The notes under the pieces: model-generated
Databases searched by the model: none
What the model was told of the DNA's origin: nothing
The model's input: the letters and a program-made list of their open reading frames with translations, nothing else
Position numbers and translations under genes: made by a program
DNA from: JAMXLO01 sp963726125
Lineage (GTDB): Bacteria; Pseudomonadota; Alphaproteobacteria; Acetobacterales; Acetobacteraceae
DNA: 64,000 bases
Reading direction: 5' to 3'
Assembly: GCA_963726125.1 (NCBI GenBank)
Contig: CAVSBG010000008.1
Coordinates: forward strand, 620,001-684,000
Part shown: piece by piece, positions 1 through 7,890 of the stretch
How the letters are laid out: each line of letters starts with the position of its first letter
Position numbering within the stretch: the stretch's first letter is position 1

Positions 1-30
1 CGCTCGGTGATTCGGCTAACCCCGTCCTCA

Positions 31-64
31 TCAGTGTGCATCAGTGTGCATCTGTGGTTGAAAT
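31..64. repeat. short periodic repeat, copy 1
   Basis: The 10-nt unit TCAGTGTGCA is present twice in tandem (31-50) and is followed by TCTGTGGTTGAAAT. The last 21 nt (44-64) occur as a perfect reverse complement at 2031-2051, so two inverted copies bracket about 2 kb. The style (short periodic CxCAGATGCA-like units ending in TGGTTGAAAT) resembles the other repeat at 16500-16613, whose end reads TGTGGTGAAAAT. Confidence 0.7.
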
Positions 65-122
65 ACCTTACGGTGCCTCACGCCTCACAGCCCTTGCTGC
101 CTCAAGGCCATTGCGCCAGCCA

Positions 123-224
123 TTAGTTAACATCCAACGAACAATGCGGCCGTCCGAACAGGCGTCCGCATCCTAAAAGCATATGCGCCAGATAGTCCGA
201 CGTTCGCCAAAACTTCCCGCTCAT
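123..224 (-). pseudogene. HepT-like remnant downstream of nucleotidyltransferase
   Basis: A 33-codon reading frame starts at an ATG that overlaps the stop of the nucleotidyltransferase gene (ATGA arrangement), exactly where HepT partners normally begin. Its first residues, MSGKFWRTSDYLAHMLLG, loosely resemble the start of HepT/DUF86 proteins (a Y-L-x-D-M-L pattern), but the frame then stops after about a third of the usual 110-130 residues. I infer a truncated partner gene. The similarity is weak, so it may also be chance. Confidence 0.3.
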
Positions 225-517
225 ACAGGTTCAGCATCCGCCAACACCCGCTCACGCAACGCCCCTTTAAGGGCGCCATTGGTCATCACGTGTACCGGGC
301 AACCCAGAAATGCCTCCAGCTCCAATTCGATCGCCGCAAGGTCAAACAGACTGGTTGTATCCAGCGTATCGACCAGCAGGTCGAGGTCACTCCCATCAGT
401 ATCCTCACCACGGGCAACCGATCCAAATACGCGTGGATTGAGCGCCCGGTGAGCCAGGACAATCCGCCGTACCGCGGAGCGATGGGCCACGAATGCATCT
501 GATGGACGAGTCGGCAT
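221..517 (-). CDS. minimal nucleotidyltransferase (MntA-like)
   Basis: A 98-residue protein of the minimal nucleotidyltransferase family. It carries the polymerase-beta signature: FGSVARGE at residues 31-38, then GSDLDLLVD at 42-50, whose aspartates D44 and D46 bind the metal. Family members are usually the antitoxin half of HepT/MntA pairs and transfer AMP groups to the HEPN partner. The start was chosen at the ATG preceded by an AGGAGG ribosome site. Only a short HepT-like remnant follows, so the pair looks broken or the partner is elsewhere. Function as an active enzyme is inferred from the intact motif. Confidence 0.85.
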   Translation of the reverse strand: MPTRPSDAFVAHRSAVRRIVLAHRALNPRVFGSVARGEDTDGSDLDLLVDTLDTTSLFDLAAIELELEAFLGCPVHVMTNGALKGALRERVLADAEPV

Positions 518-1046
518 CAGGGAACCTCCTGATCCATTGTAGCACGGGGATAGCCCATGGGCACGAATCCGCAGCCACGACGATATTGATGACGGAAGCC
601 AATGGGCGCCGCGGATCGGAATAGAATGTGTTCGTGTGTATGAGCAGGCGGCTTGCCCAGGAAGATATCGAGAACCAATTTGCCGATTAGCAATACACTG
701 AACTGTGACAGCCGTCTGTGCGCTACAGGGGAATCCGGCTGACGGATCTGGTCGGGCACGAGACAGAGCCGCTGTTACGCGATGGATTTCTCCGGCAACG
801 CACGAAGCGCCTGCCGATGGATGCGGTCGAGATCGATCGTCTGCCGCATGGAGGGCGCATAGCGGTCCGCCGCATACGGGCTCTTTGCCGTCACGTCCGG
901 GCCGGGGATCAGTCCCGCCCCCGGTCGCGGCGCGTCCTCCGCGCAGTCGCGCCCGCGAAGCGACGGCATGGGCCTTGCCGGAGGCCCTTGGCATGCGCCG
1001 AAGATAACCCTTGCCCTTTGTCTAACTGTCAGTTATACATACAAAC
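518..1046. other. intergenic stretch with no recognised gene
   Basis: Several open frames cross this 529-nt stretch on both strands, but none has a recognisable domain, a good ribosome site or a start that fits. The minus-strand frame could be read through into the nucleotidyltransferase, but its composition (long Arg/Gly/Ala runs) looks like non-coding high-GC shadow. I see no RNA gene here. Confidence 0.5.
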
Positions 1047-1835
1047 ATGGAAGCCGACGTACCCAACACTGCCGGTCCAGCCTCGCCTCCCGATCCGCCC
1101 CAGGATCATCCCGGCAACCTTGCCGTCCTTCGCCACGCCCTCGGCATTCTGCTCGGCTACGGCCGCCACCTCCTCGCCACCGTGAGGCACCGTGCCGCCG
1201 CCCCCACGTTCCCCACCATCGCCGCGTGTTTCGGCACCGCAAATATCTCCACCATCATCGCCCATCTGAACCGCGGCCTCCTGCGTGCCGCCGCGCTGGA
1301 GCGCAGGCTGCTCGCGCGCGCAGCGACTGGCCAAGACATCGACATCCCACCGCCCCGCACACGCACAGAGAACGAAACACAGCCCGCCCCAGCAGACCCA
1401 CAAGCCGAGCCATCAGCGGACCAACCAGCCAAGCGCAAGACCGCGCCACGCAAGTCGCTACCGCCAGGCTGGGACGATCCCGAACTCTTTATGCCCACAC
1501 CGGAGGAACTCGATCGTCAGGTCCGCCGTCGTGCCATCGGCCGCACCTTCCGCGAGATCTGCCTCGATCTCGCCGTCGTCCCCGGCCTCTGCACCCCTCC
1601 CTTTTGGAACGGGCTGTTCGAGATCATGCACTACTTCGGCGGCAGCGCCCCAACCCTGATGCGAGAGAAGGCCCGCCGAGAGCAGGCCTTCATCAAGGAG
1701 CAGGACCGCAAGCTGGACAGCACCCGGGACTGGTTGCATCTGAAACCAGATGCCATCCGCCAGGTGCTCGGCTTCTTCATTGGCGAAACCCCGGTCGATC
1801 CATTCGCCGCGGAACTGGCCACCGGCCCACCCTGA
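1047..1835 (+). CDS. hypothetical protein with disordered central linker
   Basis: An unrecognised 262-residue protein. Three parts are visible. Residues about 20-100 form an Ala/Leu/Arg-rich helical region. Residues about 100-145 form a Pro/Ala/Glu/Thr-rich low-complexity linker with a basic end (KRKTAPRK). Residues about 145-262 form a more conserved-looking part with W-D-D-P-E-L-F and a charged helix (REKARREQAFIKEQDRK). There is no signal peptide or membrane segment. It lies alone inside the 2-kb segment bracketed by the inverted repeat copies at 44-64 and 2031-2051. The start ATG has no strong ribosome site. Function unknown; the structured ends suggest a real gene. Confidence 0.6.
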   Translation: MEADVPNTAGPASPPDPPQDHPGNLAVLRHALGILLGYGRHLLATVRHRAAAPTFPTIAACFGTANISTIIAHLNRGLLRAAALERRLLARAATGQDIDIPPPRTRTENETQPAPADPQAEPSADQPAKRKTAPRKSLPPGWDDPELFMPTPEELDRQVRRRAIGRTFREICLDLAVVPGLCTPPFWNGLFEIMHYFGGSAPTLMREKARREQAFIKEQDRKLDSTRDWLHLKPDAIRQVLGFFIGETPVDPFAAELATGPP

Positions 1836-1919
1836 CCATCGCAGAACGACATCGCGCTGAAGCCCGGGGCCGGACAACGGCCAGCCCCGCCATCCTGATT
1901 CGCCCCACCGCAAACCCCT

Positions 1920-1942
1920 CTCCCGCGCTCTGCGCGGGGGAG
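1920..1942. terminator. GC hairpin after the hypothetical gene
   Basis: CTCCCGCG pairs with CGCGGGGGAG around a CTCTG loop, 85 nt after the stop of the 262-residue protein gene. There is no T-tract, so it is either a weak terminator or one of the common dispersed GC palindromes (CTCCCGCG...CGCGGGGGAG) of such genomes. Confidence 0.4.
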
Positions 1943-2030
1943 GCAGGGAGGCGGTGAAACTGCCCTGACCAGGTCCGCACGACGGCTCCGCGCCGCACCA
2001 CTCCAAATAAGGTTTCAGCACAAGCAAGAA

Positions 2031-2067
2031 ATTTCAACCACAGATGCACACGGATACGCACCGATAT
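2031..2067. repeat. short periodic repeat, inverted copy 2
   Basis: ATTTCAACCACAGATGCACA and the following CGGATACGCACCGATAT are the reverse complement of the repeat at 31-64. The match is perfect over 21 nt and looser beyond. It forms the right boundary of a possible inserted segment carrying the nucleotidyltransferase and the unknown 262-residue gene. Confidence 0.7.
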
Positions 2068-2175
2068 ACCAAGCAGCCTCAAAACCCGTGAGCAAACCGC
2101 TGGAACTCCAGCCGAGACCTGCCGAAAATCAACAGCCGCGCATGAACGCGGTCCGAAGTCGCTTGGCTTCACGCA

Positions 2176-2537
2176 TCATTGCGCGTGGCATGCGCAGGCA
2201 TGCGCGTCATCCGGCGCCGATCCATCGCAGAGCGGCCTTCTACCCAACGCCCGACTGGTCAGGGTCAAAACCCGCAGCACCAACAAGCGCTGCAAATAAC
2301 CGGCTCGATGATCCGGAGCAACGATACAGCGCCCTAGCCACCTGCAGGGCAGTTGCAAATGCCAGGATGCTTGGCCTCACGCATCACAGCCCTTGCCTGT
2401 TTCAGTCGCCGAATATCGGCCCGCATCGCCGCCAGCCGTCGTCGCGCCGCCGGTCCCGAGCCGGCCTGCATCAACCAAGCCCTCACGGCGTCGAGGTCAT
2501 CGCGAGCTTTCTCGGTGTAGCGCAGCCGTCGAGGCAC
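2176..2537 (-). pseudogene. RelE/ParE-family toxin, frameshifted
   Basis: The first 67 codons (2537 to 2334) read like a ParE/RelE toxin: MPRRLRYTEKARDDLDAVRAW, then helices ending in HPGICNCPAGG and a stop. The expected C-terminal half continues in another frame from about 2330: RCIVAPDHR followed by LLVLRVL, the usual last beta strand of the family. The join therefore falls near 2330-2336, a single indel in an otherwise family-like sequence. The gene follows its antitoxin by 9 nt. The toxin is either inactivated or interrupted by a sequence error. Confidence 0.65.
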
Positions 2538-2546
2538 CGCCGCCGC

Positions 2547-2762
2547 TTAGCGGCGCGAGCGAGGTGGCGGCAGCTCTTGATTGGTCCCGATGCTGTTGAT
2601 CCAGGCGTCCATATCCGCCTCATCGATCAGCCGGCCGGCGGCGATGTCAGCATCGGCTTCGGCAATCATCTTGGCCTCCCAGATGAGCCGGCGCTGACGT
2701 TCAGCCTCACTTTCGGGCCAGGAGTCGGAGTTGCCATCGTCTGGGCGGGGTACCGTATCCAT
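2547..2762 (-). CDS. antitoxin of a RelE/ParE toxin pair
   Basis: A 71-residue acidic protein (MDTVPRPDDG start, WPESEAERQRRLIWEAKMI helix, IDEADMDAWINSIGT, basic PPPRSRR tail). The short length, the acidic helical body and the position directly upstream of a RelE/ParE-like toxin on the same strand are those of small antitoxins. Antitoxins of this kind bind and neutralise the toxin and repress their own promoter. The toxin gene begins 9 nt after the stop. Since the toxin is frameshifted, the antitoxin may be a relic or a protective leftover. Confidence 0.7.
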   Translation of the reverse strand: MDTVPRPDDGNSDSWPESEAERQRRLIWEAKMIAEADADIAAGRLIDEADMDAWINSIGTNQELPPPRSRR

Positions 2763-2850
2763 GGCGCCTAATCTAGCGATGGCGGTGGCTGGTTGCCAGG
2801 GTTCTCAGATCGCGACCTCCCCAAGGCCCCGTCCCCCCCTCAACTTGCGA

Positions 2851-2869
2851 GCCCCCCACCAGAGGGGGC
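2851..2869 (+). terminator. hairpin before the VOC gene
   Basis: GCCCCC and GGGGGC form a 6-bp stem around a 7-nt loop, 33 nt before the next start codon. There is no T-tract. It could limit read-through or form part of the leader of the VOC/SDR operon; the sequence does not decide. Confidence 0.3.
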
Positions 2870-2901
2870 AAGCTGAACCACACCAACAGGAGGATGCGGC
2901 C

Positions 2902-3477
2902 ATGTCAGTCACCGAAGCCATCCAGGACAAGCCCGCGCTGCTAGCCGAACCGCCGCAGCGCCTGCATCACCACGCCTATGTCGTGCGCGACCAGGAAGTG
3001 AACCGCCGGTTCTTCGAGGACCTCCTCGGCATCCCCCTGGTCGCCACCTGGTGCGAGCAACATCACAACACCTGGCTCGGCCGCGACGTCGCGATGTGCC
3101 ACACGTTCTTCGCCATGGGCGACGGCGGCGCGCTCGCGTTCTTCGCGTTCGGCGATCCCGAAGTCTACAAACTTGTAATCGCGGAAAAGCCCCCAGTCGT
3201 CGGCAGCTTCGATCACGTAGCCTTCAAAGTCTCCGACCGCACCTACACCGAGATCGTCGATCGCCTGAAGCGCGCCGCAGAGCAACACCGTGAAACCGAC
3301 CACGGCTACTGCAAGTCCGTCTACGCCACCTCGCCCGACGGCCTGATCGTAGAATTCACCGTCGATCCCCCAGGCGTCGAAAAGATCGAAGCGATCCGCC
3401 GAGCCGACGCCCATTCCGAGCTCGCTCGTTGGATGGCCGGTGACCACCACGTCAACAACGATCTCCGCCCGCATTAG
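2902..3477 (+). CDS. VOC family protein (glyoxalase/dioxygenase fold)
   Basis: A 191-residue protein with a vicinal-oxygen-chelate fold. LHHHAYVVRD near residues 21-30 opens the first beta-alpha-beta-beta-beta unit, FDHVAFKVSD the second, and DGLIVEFTVD near the end supplies the usual metal-binding glutamate. Such proteins bind a divalent metal and act as dioxygenases, lyases or isomerases; the substrate is unknown. AGGAGG lies 8 nt before the chosen ATG. It is followed after 20 nt by an SDR and then an FAD oxidoreductase on the same strand, suggesting one catabolic operon. Confidence 0.85.
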   Translation: MSVTEAIQDKPALLAEPPQRLHHHAYVVRDQEVNRRFFEDLLGIPLVATWCEQHHNTWLGRDVAMCHTFFAMGDGGALAFFAFGDPEVYKLVIAEKPPVVGSFDHVAFKVSDRTYTEIVDRLKRAAEQHRETDHGYCKSVYATSPDGLIVEFTVDPPGVEKIEAIRRADAHSELARWMAGDHHVNNDLRPH

Positions 3478-3497
3478 CCGAACCTCAGGAGGAAGGC

Positions 3498-4229
3498 ATG
3501 GATCGCCTGCAAGGCAAAGTCATCCTGATCAGTGGCGGCGCCCGTGGCCAGGGCGCCGCCGAGGCACGTCTGTTCGTCGCTGAAGGCGCGCGCGTCGTCC
3601 TCGGCGACGTACTGGAATCGGCAGGCAAGCAACTCGCCGCCGAGCTAGGCAAGGCCGCCGTATTCGTGCGCCAGGACGTGACGAAGGAAGCCGATTGGGA
3701 ACAGGCGGTCCACGCGGCCGAGGCGTTCGGTGGCCTGCACGGCATGGTCAACAACGCCGGCATCTATCAACCGGCGACCCTGATGGATACCGACACCGAA
3801 CTCTTCGAGCGCCACATGCGCATCAATCAGCTCGGGTGCTTCCTCGGCATGAAGTGCGTCGTGCCGCTAATGGAACGGTCCGGAGGCGGCTCCATCGTCA
3901 ACATCTCATCAGTCGCCGGCCTGCGAGGATCGCCAGGTGCGATCGCCTACAGCGCCACCAAGTGGGCGTTGCGGGGCATGACCAAAGCCGCCGCCGTCGA
4001 TCTCGCACCGCGCAGGATCCGTGTGAACTCGGTGCACCCCGGACCAATCGATACCGAGATGCTGAAAGTCCGCACCCCCGAACAGAATGAGCGACGCCTC
4101 CAGCTTGTGCCAATGCATCGGATGGGAACCGCCGATGAGGTGGCAAGCCTGGTGCTGTTCCTGCTGTCCGACGAGAGCGCCTACATCACCGGAGCCGAAG
4201 TAGCGATCGACGGTGGCGCAACGTTATAA
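3498..4229 (+). CDS. SDR family NAD(P)-dependent oxidoreductase
   Basis: A classical 243-residue short-chain dehydrogenase/reductase. The cofactor motif SGGARGQG spans residues 12-19, NNAG is at 85-88, and the catalytic residues Ser138, Tyr151 and Lys155 sit in the YSATK motif; PGPIDTEM follows as usual. It would oxidise or reduce a secondary alcohol or ketone. The Gly-Gly-Ala-Arg-Gly-Gln-Gly start is typical of hydroxysteroid- and glucose-dehydrogenase-like members, but the substrate cannot be told. AGGAGG precedes the ATG. It is co-directional with the VOC gene before it and the flavoprotein after it. Confidence 0.9.
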   Translation: MDRLQGKVILISGGARGQGAAEARLFVAEGARVVLGDVLESAGKQLAAELGKAAVFVRQDVTKEADWEQAVHAAEAFGGLHGMVNNAGIYQPATLMDTDTELFERHMRINQLGCFLGMKCVVPLMERSGGGSIVNISSVAGLRGSPGAIAYSATKWALRGMTKAAAVDLAPRRIRVNSVHPGPIDTEMLKVRTPEQNERRLQLVPMHRMGTADEVASLVLFLLSDESAYITGAEVAIDGGATL

Positions 4230-4269
4230 TCCGATCGAACGCAGCGCCTCCACCACTGAACGAGATCGA

Positions 4270-5568
4270 ATGCACCCGCAGGTCCTAACCGAGGACGTGA
4301 AGCTGACGCCCTATTGGTGGGACGAAGTGCCACGACCGAAGCTGCCCCAAGCGCAGCCGCCCGCAACCGCGGACGTCGTGATTATCGGCTCAGGCTACAC
4401 AGGTCTAAGCGCCGCGCTGCAGACCACGCGCGGTGGCCGCGACACAGTGGTGCTCGACGCCGAGGACGCCGGCTGGGGATGCAGCACCCGCAACGGCGGC
4501 CAGATCTCCACCAGCATCAAGCCGAGCTATGCCGACCTCGCGCGCCAATACGGGCCCGAGCTGGCCTACCGCATCGTCAAGGAGGGTCACAACTCGCTGG
4601 CCTGGATGTCGGACTTCGTAGCGACGGAGCAGATCGATTGCGACTTCCGCATCGCCGGACGCTTTCATGCCGCCCATAACCCAGCGCAGTACGAACAACT
4701 GGCAAGGCGTCTGACCGACCAACCGAAGGGCCTGGAACTCCACGGACACATGGTCTCGCGCGCCGACCAGCGGAGCGAGCTCGGCACCGACGCCTATTTC
4801 GGCGGCGTCGTGTTCGAGCGCCACGCATCGGTCAATCCGGCGCGCTTCCATCAGGGCATACTGGACCGCGCGCTAGACGCCGGCACGCGCGTCTTCCCCC
4901 ATTGCGCAGCGACCAACATCCGCCCAGAGGGCAACACCTTTCGCGTCGAATGCACCCGAGGTAGCATCACCGCCCGCAACGTCATCGTCGCCACAAACGG
5001 CTATACCAACGCGGCGATGCCATGGCTGCAACGCCGAGTGATCCCCATCGGCAGCTACATTATCGCCACCGAACCGATCCCCCGCGAGACGATGGCGCGA
5101 CTGATGCCGAAGGACCGCGTTATCAGCGACACGCGCAAGGTCGTCTACTACTACCGCGCCTCGCCGGACGGACAACGCATCCTGTTCGGCGGGCGCGTAT
5201 CGCATAACGAGACCGACCCGCGTGTCAGCGGTCCCCGCCTGCATGCCGAACTAACGCGCTTGTTCCCCGAACTCGCGACGGTCCGCGTCAGCCATTCATG
5301 GATGGGCTTCGTCGCCTACACGTTCGATGAGTTGATGCGAGCCGGCGTACATGACGGCATTCACTACGCCATGGGCTACTGCGGATCGGGCGTAGGGATG
5401 GCGGGGTATCTCGGCATGCGCGTCGGCCAGCAGGTCCTGGGACTGAAAGAAGGCGCCACCGCGTTCGACACTATCCCCTTCGACAGCCGGCCGTACTATC
5501 ATGGCAATCCGTGGTTCCTCGCGCCGTCGATCATGTACTATCGCTGGCGCGACAGTCGCGGTCACTGA
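4270..5568 (+). CDS. FAD-dependent amine oxidoreductase (PuuB/DAO type)
   Basis: A 432-residue flavoprotein of the D-amino-acid-oxidase family. ADVVIIGSGYTGLSAAL at residues 34-50 is the N-terminal FAD-binding Rossmann motif, followed by WGCSTRNGGQ, which is characteristic of the gamma-glutamylputrescine oxidase group. Near the C-terminus GYCGSGVGMAGYLG completes the FAD site. The family oxidises amines or amino acids with release of hydrogen peroxide; polyamine derivatives are a plausible but unproven substrate. I chose the ATG at 4270 because the family sequence begins there; an upstream ATG at 4213 would overlap the SDR gene. The 3' end overlaps the convergent exporter gene by 7 nt. Confidence 0.85.
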   Translation: MHPQVLTEDVKLTPYWWDEVPRPKLPQAQPPATADVVIIGSGYTGLSAALQTTRGGRDTVVLDAEDAGWGCSTRNGGQISTSIKPSYADLARQYGPELAYRIVKEGHNSLAWMSDFVATEQIDCDFRIAGRFHAAHNPAQYEQLARRLTDQPKGLELHGHMVSRADQRSELGTDAYFGGVVFERHASVNPARFHQGILDRALDAGTRVFPHCAATNIRPEGNTFRVECTRGSITARNVIVATNGYTNAAMPWLQRRVIPIGSYIIATEPIPRETMARLMPKDRVISDTRKVVYYYRASPDGQRILFGGRVSHNETDPRVSGPRLHAELTRLFPELATVRVSHSWMGFVAYTFDELMRAGVHDGIHYAMGYCGSGVGMAGYLGMRVGQQVLGLKEGATAFDTIPFDSRPYYHGNPWFLAPSIMYYRWRDSRGH

Positions 5569-6452
5569 CTTACCTCGCGTCGCTTCCGCTCGCGCCATGC
5601 AATGTAGATGCCAGATGCGATGATCACGCCGGACCCGAGCCACGTCCACAGATCAGGGAAATTCCCGAACAGCAGGTAGCCAAGCACGACCGAGCCAATC
5701 AGCTCGACATAGCCAAGTGGCGCGATCACCGCCGCGAGGCCAAGTTGAAATGCCCGAATGATCAGATAGTGTCCGAAGCCGCCCAGCAGCCCGAGGCTGC
5801 AGAACAGCAACCCGTCGAACAGCGTGCGCGGCATCACGAATACGAACGGCATGACCAGCGTCATTCCGAGCGACCCGAGCAATGCAGCGAAGATGATGCC
5901 GGTTGCGGCGCTATCGTGGCGGCCGACCGAACGCGTGCCGATCTGATACAGCGCGTAGATCAGCGATGACAAAAGGATCAGCAAGACGGCTGGATCACGA
6001 AAGCCGGTGCCGGGACGGATCACCATCAGTGCGCCGGCAAAGCCCACCACCACGGCGCTCCACCGTCGCCAGCCGACGCTCTCATGCAGCAGCGGCACCG
6101 ACAGCGCAGTAACGATCAGCGGCGAGGTAAACCCAATGGCCGAAGCCGTCGCGAGCGGCACTTGCCCGATTGCCATGACGAACAGCAGGTTGCTCAGCAG
6201 CATCGCCACCGAACGACCAACCTGGATGAATGGATGTCGCGTACGCAGCAGTGTCCAGCGATATTTCGGCAGGAACACGACAAGCATGATGAGCAGATGG
6301 CCGGTGAATCGCGCCCAGGTAATCTGCGAAGCAGGATAGCTGTCTGCCAGCAGTTTTACCCCCGCATTCATGAACGGGAACGAGGAAACCCCAGCGCACA
6401 TCAGCAGAATGCCGCGCAGTGCGTCGGACGGACCGCGCGTATTCGTCGTCAC
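5562..6452 (-). CDS. DMT superfamily (EamA) exporter
   Basis: A 296-residue integral membrane protein with about ten hydrophobic segments in two related halves, as in EamA/drug-metabolite transporters. Examples are LRGILLMCAGVSSFPFMNAG at the start, GFTSPLIVTALSVPLLHE in the first half, and APLGYVELIGSVVLGYLLFG near the end. Substrates in the family are amino acids, nucleotides and drugs. The GTG start gives the normal family length. A longer frame reaches 6575, but its Gly/Trp/Asn-rich extra residues come from a G-rich repetitive leader and are probably not translated. It converges with the FAD oxidoreductase gene. Confidence 0.85.
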   Translation of the reverse strand: MTTNTRGPSDALRGILLMCAGVSSFPFMNAGVKLLADSYPASQITWARFTGHLLIMLVVFLPKYRWTLLRTRHPFIQVGRSVAMLLSNLLFVMAIGQVPLATASAIGFTSPLIVTALSVPLLHESVGWRRWSAVVVGFAGALMVIRPGTGFRDPAVLLILLSSLIYALYQIGTRSVGRHDSAATGIIFAALLGSLGMTLVMPFVFVMPRTLFDGLLFCSLGLLGGFGHYLIIRAFQLGLAAVIAPLGYVELIGSVVLGYLLFGNFPDLWTWLGSGVIIASGIYIAWRERKRREVSQ

Positions 6453-6453
6453 T

Positions 6454-6546
6454 GTCCCAACTGCCCTACCGTTCCAACCCTGCCCCTGACCGTTCCAACT
6501 GTTCCAGCCGCCCCTACAATTCCATCCGTCCCTACCGCCCCCACCG
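6454..6546 (-). promoter_or_regulatory. G-rich leader of the exporter gene, possible G-quadruplex
   Basis: On the minus strand this leader contains at least seven runs of three to five G within 93 nt, directly before the GTG start of the exporter, and the phrase GTTGGAACGGT is repeated. Four consecutive runs (GGGG, GGG, GGG, GGG) have loops of about 2, 11 and 5 nt. This could fold as a G-quadruplex in the mRNA or the coding strand. The idea that it affects translation is inference. Confidence 0.4.
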
Positions 6547-6578
6547 TCATGGCCGGGCTTGATCCGGCCATCCACGTC
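6546..6578. repeat. dispersed GGCCGGGC palindrome
   Basis: ATGGCCGG (6549-6556) and CCGGCCAT (6564-6571) form a perfect 8-bp stem with a 7-nt loop, flanked by GTC and CCACGTC. Similar palindromes are at 15241-15269 and 57168-57204. The GTCATGGCCGGGCTTGxxCCGGCCATCCA pattern is a common dispersed repeat in alphaproteobacterial genomes. Confidence 0.6.
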
Positions 6579-6588
6579 GTCCCTTCAT

Positions 6589-7806
6589 TCAAATGATCTT
6601 CCGTTCGCGAAATTCCGCGATTTCCGCCGCACCAAACCCCAACTCCCCCAGCACGGCGTCGTTGTCCGCCCCAAGCTCCGGCGCAATACCGATACGCGCC
6701 GGCGTCTCGGAGAACTTCCACGGCGTCCCATGCACCTTCAGAGTCTTGCCGTGCTTGGGATACTCCACTTCGGTGACATAACCATTCGCCACCACGTCCG
6801 GATCGTTCGACGCCTCCAGCAGCGTATTGATCGGCGCCGAAACAATATCCGCGCCCCGCAATCGCGCGACCCAATCATCGCGTAACCCCGTCGCGAACAA
6901 TGCGTCCAATGTCCGCAGCAACGTCTCGCGCTGCTCCTCCGACGCAACGATCACCCCCAGATCGGCAAACCCCGCTCGCTCCAGCGCATCGGCAAACCCC
7001 AGCGCCGACATCGCCGACTTCCATTGCCGCCCGCCGTTCAACTGGAAGACCAGCGGCTTGCCGTCGCGATCGTTGAAGCTCGCGCTCAACCCCGGCCGCT
7101 CCGGCGTGCCGGTCACGCGCGCCTGTCCGGTGACCGGATTGCGGTTGCGCCACATCGCGGTGGTGAGCGTCCAGCCCATCAGCCTGATCTGCCCGCCCAA
7201 CAGCGAGCAATCCACCTTCTGCCCCACGCCCGTCGCCCGCGCATGGGTCAACGCCGCAAGCGCCCCACCGAATGCCAGGATCGCACAGGTTTCATCCGCA
7301 ACGGACACGATACCGGTACGCAATGGCTGTCCGGGCGTCGAATACGCCTCCGCGATACCCCCCAACGCCTGCGCCATCGAGTCCGTGCCAGGCAGATCAG
7401 CATGCGGCCCATTCGGCCCGTAACCGGAGATCGACATGTAAACCAGCCGAGGATTGACCTTGCGCAATTCCTCATATCCGAAGCCGTTCTTCTCTGCCGC
7501 GCCAGGCCGAAAGTTCTGCCCGAAGATCTCCGCCCGTGCGACCAGGCGGTGCAGGATCCGCTGCCCCTCCGCCGTCTTCAGGTTCAGCGTAACGCTCTTC
7601 ACGCCGCGATTGTTGGTCTCGAAATACGTGCTCGGAAGCCCCGGCAATACACTGCTGGAGCGCGACGTATCGCCACCGTCCGGCACCTCGATCTTGATCA
7701 CCTCCGCCCCAAGATCGGCCATCAGCATATACGGCACGGTCCCCGCCTGCGCCGTCGAACAAGCAACAACCTTGACGCCTTGCAGCGGGCCATGAGGTGA
7801 AGTCAT
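6589..7806 (-). CDS. CaiB/BaiF family CoA-transferase
   Basis: A 405-residue class III CoA-transferase. LQGVKVVACSTAQAG opens the protein, followed by ADLGAEVIKIEVPDGGD, the expected start of the CoA-binding fold. The catalytic aspartate that forms the acyl-CoA anhydride is probably D171 in IVSVADETC. Members move CoA between carboxylic acids (formyl/oxalate, carnitine, succinyl/acid). ATG at 7806 is chosen; a TTG two codons upstream has better ribosome-site spacing. Divergently beyond the start lie a VOC gene and a 2-hydroxyacyl-CoA lyase, so this enzyme may activate the acid used there. The acid itself cannot be read from sequence. Confidence 0.9.
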   Translation of the reverse strand: MTSPHGPLQGVKVVACSTAQAGTVPYMLMADLGAEVIKIEVPDGGDTSRSSSVLPGLPSTYFETNNRGVKSVTLNLKTAEGQRILHRLVARAEIFGQNFRPGAAEKNGFGYEELRKVNPRLVYMSISGYGPNGPHADLPGTDSMAQALGGIAEAYSTPGQPLRTGIVSVADETCAILAFGGALAALTHARATGVGQKVDCSLLGGQIRLMGWTLTTAMWRNRNPVTGQARVTGTPERPGLSASFNDRDGKPLVFQLNGGRQWKSAMSALGFADALERAGFADLGVIVASEEQRETLLRTLDALFATGLRDDWVARLRGADIVSAPINTLLEASNDPDVVANGYVTEVEYPKHGKTLKVHGTPWKFSETPARIGIAPELGADNDAVLGELGFGAAEIAEFRERKII

Positions 7807-7890
7807 GTGCAACGATCTCCCGCGGTTTGACCTGCCCGCCGAATGCTACCAGCGTGCGACGGTTCATACGACACCAAAGGAGGAACGGCC

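Larger units (their letters stand above)
1836..2175. other. gene-free stretch with hairpin and repeat
   Basis: No gene could be supported here. The stretch contains a G+C hairpin at 1920-1942 and the inverted copy of the TGTGGTTGAAAT repeat at 2031-2067. The remainder, up to the broken toxin gene, has no recognised feature. Confidence 0.5.

Noticed and set aside
31..50. possible CRISPR-like tandem repeats
   Set aside because: Only two tandem 10-nt units with no spacers; they belong to a dispersed inverted repeat, not to a CRISPR array.
968..1957. 329-residue Arg/Pro-rich frame
   Set aside because: Shadow of the 262-residue gene in another frame: no domains, composition typical of antiframe high-GC DNA.
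6453..6575. N-terminal extension of the EamA exporter (Gly/Trp/Asn-rich)
   Set aside because: It derives from a repetitive G-rich leader and a dispersed palindrome, and the family's normal length is reached with the GTG at 6452.
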